From assembly GCF_958979055.1 (NCBI RefSeq), contig NC_084889.1, forward strand, positions 5,472,761 to 5,536,760: 64,000 nt of DNA, written 5' to 3'. The position numbers were made by a program, and so were the translations under genes. The notes beneath the pieces are model-generated. The model made no database searches. It saw only the letters and a program-made list of their open reading frames with translations, and was not told where the DNA came from. The stretch is from Alnus glutinosa. Its lineage: Eukaryota > Streptophyta > Magnoliopsida > Fagales > Betulaceae. Of this stretch, positions 57,934 through 64,000 are shown piece by piece. Each line of letters starts with the position of its first letter. Positions within the stretch are counted from its first letter, which is position 1.

Positions 57934-60286
57934 TTATTCTACCATGATGTTACATCATTGAGCCATTACCTCTTTGACTATATGTCCTAAACTGGAAAGT
58001 TTATCCGTATCGGCCAAGGTAGAAAAGCCCGAGGCGCGCAGTAGGTCTTATTAATTAAACACGTACGTTCCAAGCTGCACTGTTTTTTAGTTTTGCTTGG
58101 TTTGTTTGTTACGATTCCATTTTTAAGGATAAATTCTATCTAATATTTATATTATTTGGTATCAGAATTGGTCATTATGTCGAGTATAAATCGAATGGGT
58201 TGCTATTTTACGGCAAGTCGATTTTTAACGGTGAATTATATTTAAAATTTGTATAGTGGTTCTTAGGCGTGTATATGTAGACTGATATTAACCGCACGCA
58301 TTCGTTATCTACTATCCGCACATGCCGATGCAGATGCGATTAGCAAAAACGTACTACTGTTCGCATATGCAGATAACGATTTTACAGTATACAAATGTAG
58401 ATATTAACCACATTTGCATACCTTTTATATATAACATATGTTTTGTATATTTAATATATACATTATATTTAATAAATTCATCAAAACAACATCATCTTAA
58501 TGTTTAATACCAAAATGAAGTCGTTTTAGATTATGTATAGGTTATGTTTACATGCATTTTTGGTTTTTTGTTAGCTTTGTTGTTTTCTCGTATAATCTAT
58601 ACACTTGTTAGATTATGTATAGGTTATGTTTACATGACTTCTCAGTTGGCTGTATCTTTTGGGGTTGTGCAAATTTATTTTTGGAGGGGGGTGCTCTACT
58701 TGTTATTCTTACTATCAACAATCCTTATCTTTTCTCTTCTTGGTCATTTGCTAATTCTATTTCAGATATTAATATACTTCTATCTTTTTTTCATAGCTGA
58801 AATGCTTTGAAAGTGTCTCATAGTGGTAACTTTCGTACATATTGAGCTTGTTTGGTAACCCAACCAAACAATTTCAATTTCCATTTCACTTCTTCCAAAA
58901 AAATCAATTCAAAAACATTCCAACTATTTTACACTTTTTACATCACATCAATAATTTTTTATTACTATTCAAATAAAAAAACTCACTACAAAACAAAATT
59001 TTTTCACTTTTCTATAAAACATTCTCAAATTCTATATCACATCAATCATTTATTACTACTATTCAAATAAAACATCCATTTCCCACAACTTACCAAACAG
59101 CTCCATTGTTTAGCTAAGTGAGCCACTTCCAATCATATTTTTGGAAGCATTCCTATAAAATCTCTTATCTTTTCTTCCATTAGAATAAGAAGTGGGAAAA
59201 ATCCACTATTCTAATCATTCTCCCATATTTAATTAGAAAAAATAAAATAAAAAATGCCCAATTCTGGTTTCTATTGCATTTATACCCCGTATGATCTTCT
59301 TCTTCGACATCTTTGAAAACTCCAGTTTCTGGTCGGCAGTTACGATTCCATTGGTAGTATATGCTTATGGGCAGCAAGTAGCAACCATCTGTCCTAAACC
59401 GTACGGGCTACATGGGCAGCAACCTACAGAACCTTTTGAGCATTTGCTTATAGCTAGGCTTATAGCAATTCCCCTCCTATATATATATAACAAGCTCAGT
59501 TCGAGTTTTCAACTGTTTTTTAGCGTTGCATCACTGATGGATCTAATTAAGTGATTTTTAATCAAGGCATATTGATCATTAATTGCTCAATTCATATATA
59601 TTTTTATATATGTTTTATTTTTCTTGATAAGCCAATGACATGGATATGGTATATATATAATATAACATTAATTACAGTCTTACGTACAGATGATCTCAAC
59701 TTAATTATATCACAATCAAAATATTACTTCAGTCAGCAGATGGTGAGGGTGCAACTGATCGATCATTAGTTAATTAAATTATTGGAGTGCGATCATCTTT
59801 TTTCCTTTCCTTGTTGAGTCAAAATTCGAGATATGCTCAAGAAAATAGGATCAATAAATAGTGATACAGGGATTAGCATACAAGAATAGAGAATAGAGAT
59901 TTAAAGGTGTGAATGCAATTGATTCCCCAACGATTGAAAGAGACAAATTAGACAATATGTAAAGACAGGTCTCCTTTTGATTAGGGCTAAAAAAAAGAGG
60001 CAGTTGTAATTAAGTAAAGGGCAGGCATAGCTCATCTTTATAACTCTCTCTTTAGAAGCTTCACGCATGATTCATGCGTACGACAAGCATATAGGACTTT
60101 AATCTTTAATTTCTTCTTCTTCTTCTTCTTCTTTTCTTTATTTATTTATTTTTTATTTTATTATTTATTACTTATTACTTATAATTTATTTATTTTTTTA
60201 TATATATATTGGTGATCTTAATCTATATCTAACTACTCTTTTAACATACATGACAATGCAGAGTAAAAATGTTTTTTTTTTTTAAA
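57934..60286. other. AT-rich intergenic DNA
   Basis: Nothing codes convincingly. A direct repeat of TTAGATTATGTATAGGTTATGTTTACATG occurs at about 58526-58553 and 58610-58637, and a CACATCAATNATTTATTACTACTATTCAAATAAAA segment occurs at about 58942-58978 and 59038-59070. Confidence 0.5.
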
Positions 60287-60642
60287 GAGTAATGTTATTT
60301 AGTAGATTGTTATAAAACTGTCATATAATTAGAATGACATGGTAGTGAAGCCAGCCTTTAGATTCAAAAAAAAATAAAAAAAATTAGGGATTGTAAATAA
60401 AAAAAAAATAATAATAATGACTGATTTTCACTAAAATGTCATATGTTAAAGTATTGATTAAGTGATTAAATTTAATTACCTCTTCCTATTACCCCCAAGC
60501 CCCCATGTAAGTCCGCCCCTGAAGCTGAGGTCCAGAGTTTGAACCTTGTCTCATTCATTTACTTCACATTTCAATAAAATTTTACGAGTTGGGCCTCACC
60601 TATTAAAATGGTTGTATAACAATCTACTAAATAACACTTTTC
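60287..60642. mobile_element. MITE with 21-bp perfect inverted ends
   Basis: GTTATTTAGTAGATTGTTATA at 60294-60314 is exactly inverted at 60615-60635, and similarity extends several bases outward. The interior is AT-rich and non-coding. Confidence 0.75.
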
Positions 60643-61649
60643 ATTTTCTTTTTTAAAAAGGAGTCAACTCAATAGATTCCGTTTGGAACCTAATTAATTT
60701 GGACAGAAATTTTTTACAAAACGGTTTGTATGAATTTTTTTACAATCTACGTATAAAAATGACAATAAACAATACATGTTTCTCACATGTCAAGATGCAC
60801 ATATCAATCTTAGATATGATTTGTATGAAATTTTTTACAAATTAATTTGTAGAAAATTTCTGTCCAAATTTAATTAACATAGTAACTAGAAAGAAAAAGT
60901 TTAATACTAGTACTAATCTCTTATCTTTTGACTTCCAATATTATAATCAGTAAAAAGTGTCAACGTTAATGTGCAACGATCGATGGTAATGAGAAGAAAG
61001 TATCTTGATTTTCTTTAAACAAGAATGAAGGAATATATCGTTGACAAACCGAAACCATGGAAGAGTATATGAAATTTTAATACTTTTTTAAAAGCTAAGG
61101 GTTATCCTCTTTGCTATCAAAGAATCCTCGCCCCTGGTCTAAGCAAGATCATTATAAAACTCATTTTTTTTAATGAAAAGAGGGTGTTGGGGACGGTTTT
61201 TCGTCTCCCACAAATCATTTTTAGTTAAAGGAACTCCCTTGTGAGTGGTGATCTTTTTATGCCCATCCTAAATAAGAATATAATAGAAATCCAGAGTTTA
61301 AATCGCTTGAAAATGACAAAATAAAAGAAATAAAGAGATAAATTGATTATTTCGAAGGAATTGAGTCTCCAAATGATTAATTAGTTTGAGAGGTTAAACC
61401 TCCAAATTCCTTAGACATTTTTGTTTTTATTTATTTTATTTTATGAATTGGTCATACCCCATTTAGATTCTAGAACGCTTAAATAGAAAGTGCCATAACT
61501 TATTGTGAAAAAAATAAATAAAATAAAATACAGTGCCCAATGAGAAAAACTTCAGGATATTATAATTATGAGAATCATAATACCGTAATAAAATCAAGAA
61601 GTAAATAGAAAATATTAGTTTCCTCTCTATTGACAATTGAAATATGATA

Positions 61650-61826
61650 CTTTTACAATTTTCGTACAATTATTGTATAACTCTAACAACTTTTTTTAAG
61701 ATCAACTATTAGATATTTAGGACTCACACGTAGAAAAATAGATCTAATGGTTAATTTTAAAAAAAAATTGTTGGAGTTATACTAAAGTTGTGTCAAGATT
61801 TGTACAACAATCATTTCTCATTGACA
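61650..61826. mobile_element. Hairpin MITE
   Basis: The arms ACAATTTTCGTACAATTATTGTATAACTCTAACAA and TTGTTGGAGTTATACTAAAGTTGTGTCAAGATTTGTACAA are imperfect inverted repeats around a TTTTTTTAAGATCAACTATTAG-type centre that is itself inverted. Confidence 0.65.
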
Positions 61827-61829
61827 ATT

Positions 61830-63420
61830 AGATCCAATAATTAGCTACCTTGTACGCTATGTTGTCTCTCATACCTAAGCACTTTTTTTCTTCCTCTCGT
61901 TTCAGTCGGCTCAAGGAGGAGGGAAGGACCTCATCTCTCCCCTCCTCTCTTCCTCCTCTTTTCTTATATATATATATATATATATAAAACTTTGTGTTTA
62001 TGTTGCCATTTTGCTAGAGGTTTATTTAATCCTCCTCACCTCTCATGAGGTTTTATCCATCGTTCTGTACAACTTATCCCGCCTAGAATCACAACCTCAA
62101 CGTCTTTGCTTCTCCACCGAGCTGGTCTCTTTATTCTCTATGTTCGCCATCTTCTCCCCCGGCGTCGGTGGGCGGTTTTGTCCAAGTCATTAGATCTGGT
62201 TTTTTAAAAGCTAGATAAACATTCCCCCGATGGTCCCTACCTCCCACGCGCCACTCCACCTCACTCACCAGCGTTCCAGATCCTTGACGCCACCGAGTTG
62301 TGTCTTCTTCCGCCTTTCACGCGCCGGAACACGAATCTCATGCGCCGACGTCGGGTCTCTTGCTCTCCTCGGCTTTGCCAGATGCCGAAGTTGCTGTTCT
62401 TTAGGATATTTTGTTGTTTATTTGTTTATGTAATTTTATGCTACATGGGTTATTGTTTCCCTTTAGGAGAGACTCTTGTATTTGGATTTATGTTGGTTCC
62501 TCTCTATTCTGCAGTCTCAGATTCGAACTCTAAAAATGCTTTTACCACTTTAGCATCTTTCCAGTGATTATTTCTAAGTAAAGGGTACATATAAACTTAC
62601 CTTAATTTGTTCAATTTTAGCTTTTGTAACCACATTGTGCAACTCATTGAGATGATTGAGTTACTTGTTTAACCAATTTTCTGCCATTTATAGTTATTTC
62701 AACACTGTTTTAGTTTGGTTTGTGTTTATTGTTGGGAGTCCACCTCTTTTTCGTATATGAGATTGTCCACTTCTTCCTTTCGGATCAAAAGTAGGATGAA
62801 TCCTCTCATGTAACCTTTTTCTTATTCAATTTTATTTTATTTTAATTTTAAAAAAAAGAAGTGTTGGTAAGAGTCACTGGAGTGCAAATACCTCTAGTCC
62901 TCTATGCACAATTTAACCAAAGAGTAACAATAAAATTCACATTTTTATCTTATAAACATCCCACATTGTTGATGTGATTATTCAATCAATTTTTGAATTT
63001 TTCTTTTAACAATGACTAATCCAATGATTAGATAAGACTTTGCTAAAAGATTTATAAAATAAAAATGTAATTTCTAACATTACTTTTGACAAAATCGGTC
63101 ATTTCGAATCTCATTATTACGTTTGGTACATGGAATGACTATTCTATGAAAAAAAAAAAAAATTTATTTTTTTGAAAATAAAAGAACATGAAATGAAATA
63201 ACATTATAATAGTCATTCTCATTGCATATGAGAGAATGACTTTTATAAGTGTTAGATTCTTTTTATTTACTCACCACCAAGATTATTTTATTCTACATTT
63301 TTTCATTTCTAATAAAATTTATTTTTAATAAAATAGTCATTGTAATTTAAATGTTAAACTCCTTGCTGCCCTAATCCTTAACCCCGTCCCTCTTTCTTTG
63401 CTAAGAAAGAAGCAAAAGGA
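61830..63420. other. Unassigned intergenic DNA
   Basis: A relatively GC-rich stretch at 61900-62560, with CT-rich and CCTCCTC runs, has open frames (62230-62433, 62298-62567) without domains. It could be a leader or first exon of an unrecognised transcript or repeat. The rest is AT-rich; a T-flanked palindromic segment lies near 62890-63090. Confidence 0.45.
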
Positions 63421-63616
63421 TTGAACTTTTCCACGAGGCCCAATCATGTACGTCTAGTCATTGGGCCTACTTTCCAAAGCAAATCATGGCCCGCCCCACT
63501 AAGCCAGCAGGGCCAAATGGCAAAACCACCCTTAATCATTCCACTTAATCACGCTTATATCCTTATCAGAAAACAAGGAGCAACGAACGCAGACACTTCA
63601 TTTATCGTCGACCACC
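63421..63616 (+). promoter_or_regulatory. 5' flank of the plastid redox gene
   Basis: GGCCCAATCATG, TTGGGCCTACTTT and AAATCATGGCCCGCC give two or more GGCCCA/TGGGCC motifs, a pattern of plant housekeeping promoters. No TATA box is obvious. The start codon follows at 63617 in a good context (ACCATGGC). Confidence 0.5.
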
Positions 63617-64000
63617 ATGGCTTTAGCCGTTACGGTGTCGTTCTCCGTGGGCGCACGATTACTGCACCTACCGCGCACGTTAGCACCACTCACCACACCA
63701 TTCAGACCAACATGGTTCTTCTCTAAAATGGGTTCTAATCATCTGCAGCTGGGCACCAGTGTACCCGCAAGAAAGCTCGTGGTTCGAGCTGCTAGAACCG
63801 AGTCCGAAGGGGTCTCCTTGGGCTTCAGAGCTCCCCATTTTGAGGTCCTTCCTTTTAGTCATTGTTAAATGAGTACTGGGTATTTGCAGACTTCTCCAAA
63901 TTTGGGTTGCAATTTGATCCTTGTTTTGTTTACTTATTTTATTCATGTATTTATTTATTTATTTTTGTGTATTTTTGGTTGGTTTAGCTTCCAGAGCCAC
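63617..64000 (+). CDS. Plastid AhpC/TSA-type (peroxiredoxin-like) protein, 5' part only
   Basis: Exon 1 (63617-63844) codes for 76 residues. An intron (GT at 63845, AG at 63986-63987) is followed by exon 2 from 63988, which the window cuts after four codons. Residues 1-60 are rich in Ser, Arg, Leu and Pro with few acids, typical of a chloroplast transit peptide ending near ARKLVVRAARTES. The start of the mature protein, GVSLGFRAPHFE/LPEP, matches the opening strand of plant thioredoxin-fold AhpC/TSA family proteins. The active-site cysteines lie beyond the window, so the subclass cannot be decided. Intron phase 0 and the read-through of FE/LPEP support the splice. Confidence 0.75.

Noticed and set aside
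1-64000. CRISPR arrays, bacterial operons, rRNA genes and intact tRNA genes
   Set aside because: None was seen. The direct repeats present are transposon, tandem or microsatellite repeats of plant type.

Overview
This 64-kb window is nuclear DNA of a flowering plant. Short exons are separated by AT-rich introns that splice cleanly with plant GT-AG signals, and several complete families of plant transposons are present. The gene families and the GGGGTGGC-type hairpin repeat fit a woody eudicot, probably a rosid; that placement is an inference, not a demonstration.

Six host genes can be read, five of them complete. Two tandem paralogues of the plant pathogen-related protein family (SnoaL/NTF2-like fold) lie at 4475-5558 and 7420-8445 (+). 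A three-exon DUF218 membrane protein occupies 9144-14382 (-). A membrane-anchored GH9 endoglucanase of the KORRIGAN class has six exons at 46421-51082 (+). A glycolipid-transfer-protein-domain gene has six exons at 52909-57317 (-). The first exon of a plastid AhpC/TSA-type redox protein starts at 63617 (+) and runs off the window. Two broken host-gene fragments are also present: the start of an Mfd/RecG-like plastid helicase gene (32898-33260, -) and exon 1 of an NPR1-type BTB gene (44802-45180, -). No functional pathway links these genes.

Most of the rest is transposons. A CACTA element spans about 17422-27952 and has two spliced, apparently open genes: a 1095-aa transposase and a 488-aa TnpA-like protein. 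A gypsy-type LTR, truncated and without internal domains, fills about 28294-32745. A Mutator-like element (34706-42518) has 213-bp inverted ends and a perfect 9-bp target duplication. Its transposase is dead and its N-terminal module is triplicated, but a convergent GRF zinc-finger gene inside it is still open. A 5'-truncated LINE with a 15-bp target duplication sits in intron 1 of the DUF218 gene. A non-autonomous Mutator-type element lies in intron 3 of the GLTP gene. Several hairpin MITEs occur, including two 143-bp Mutator-type copies in opposite orientation in one intron of the endoglucanase gene.

Splice sites were chosen by reading frame and family similarity, without transcripts or database searches. 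Exon positions are therefore well-supported models, not proven structures.
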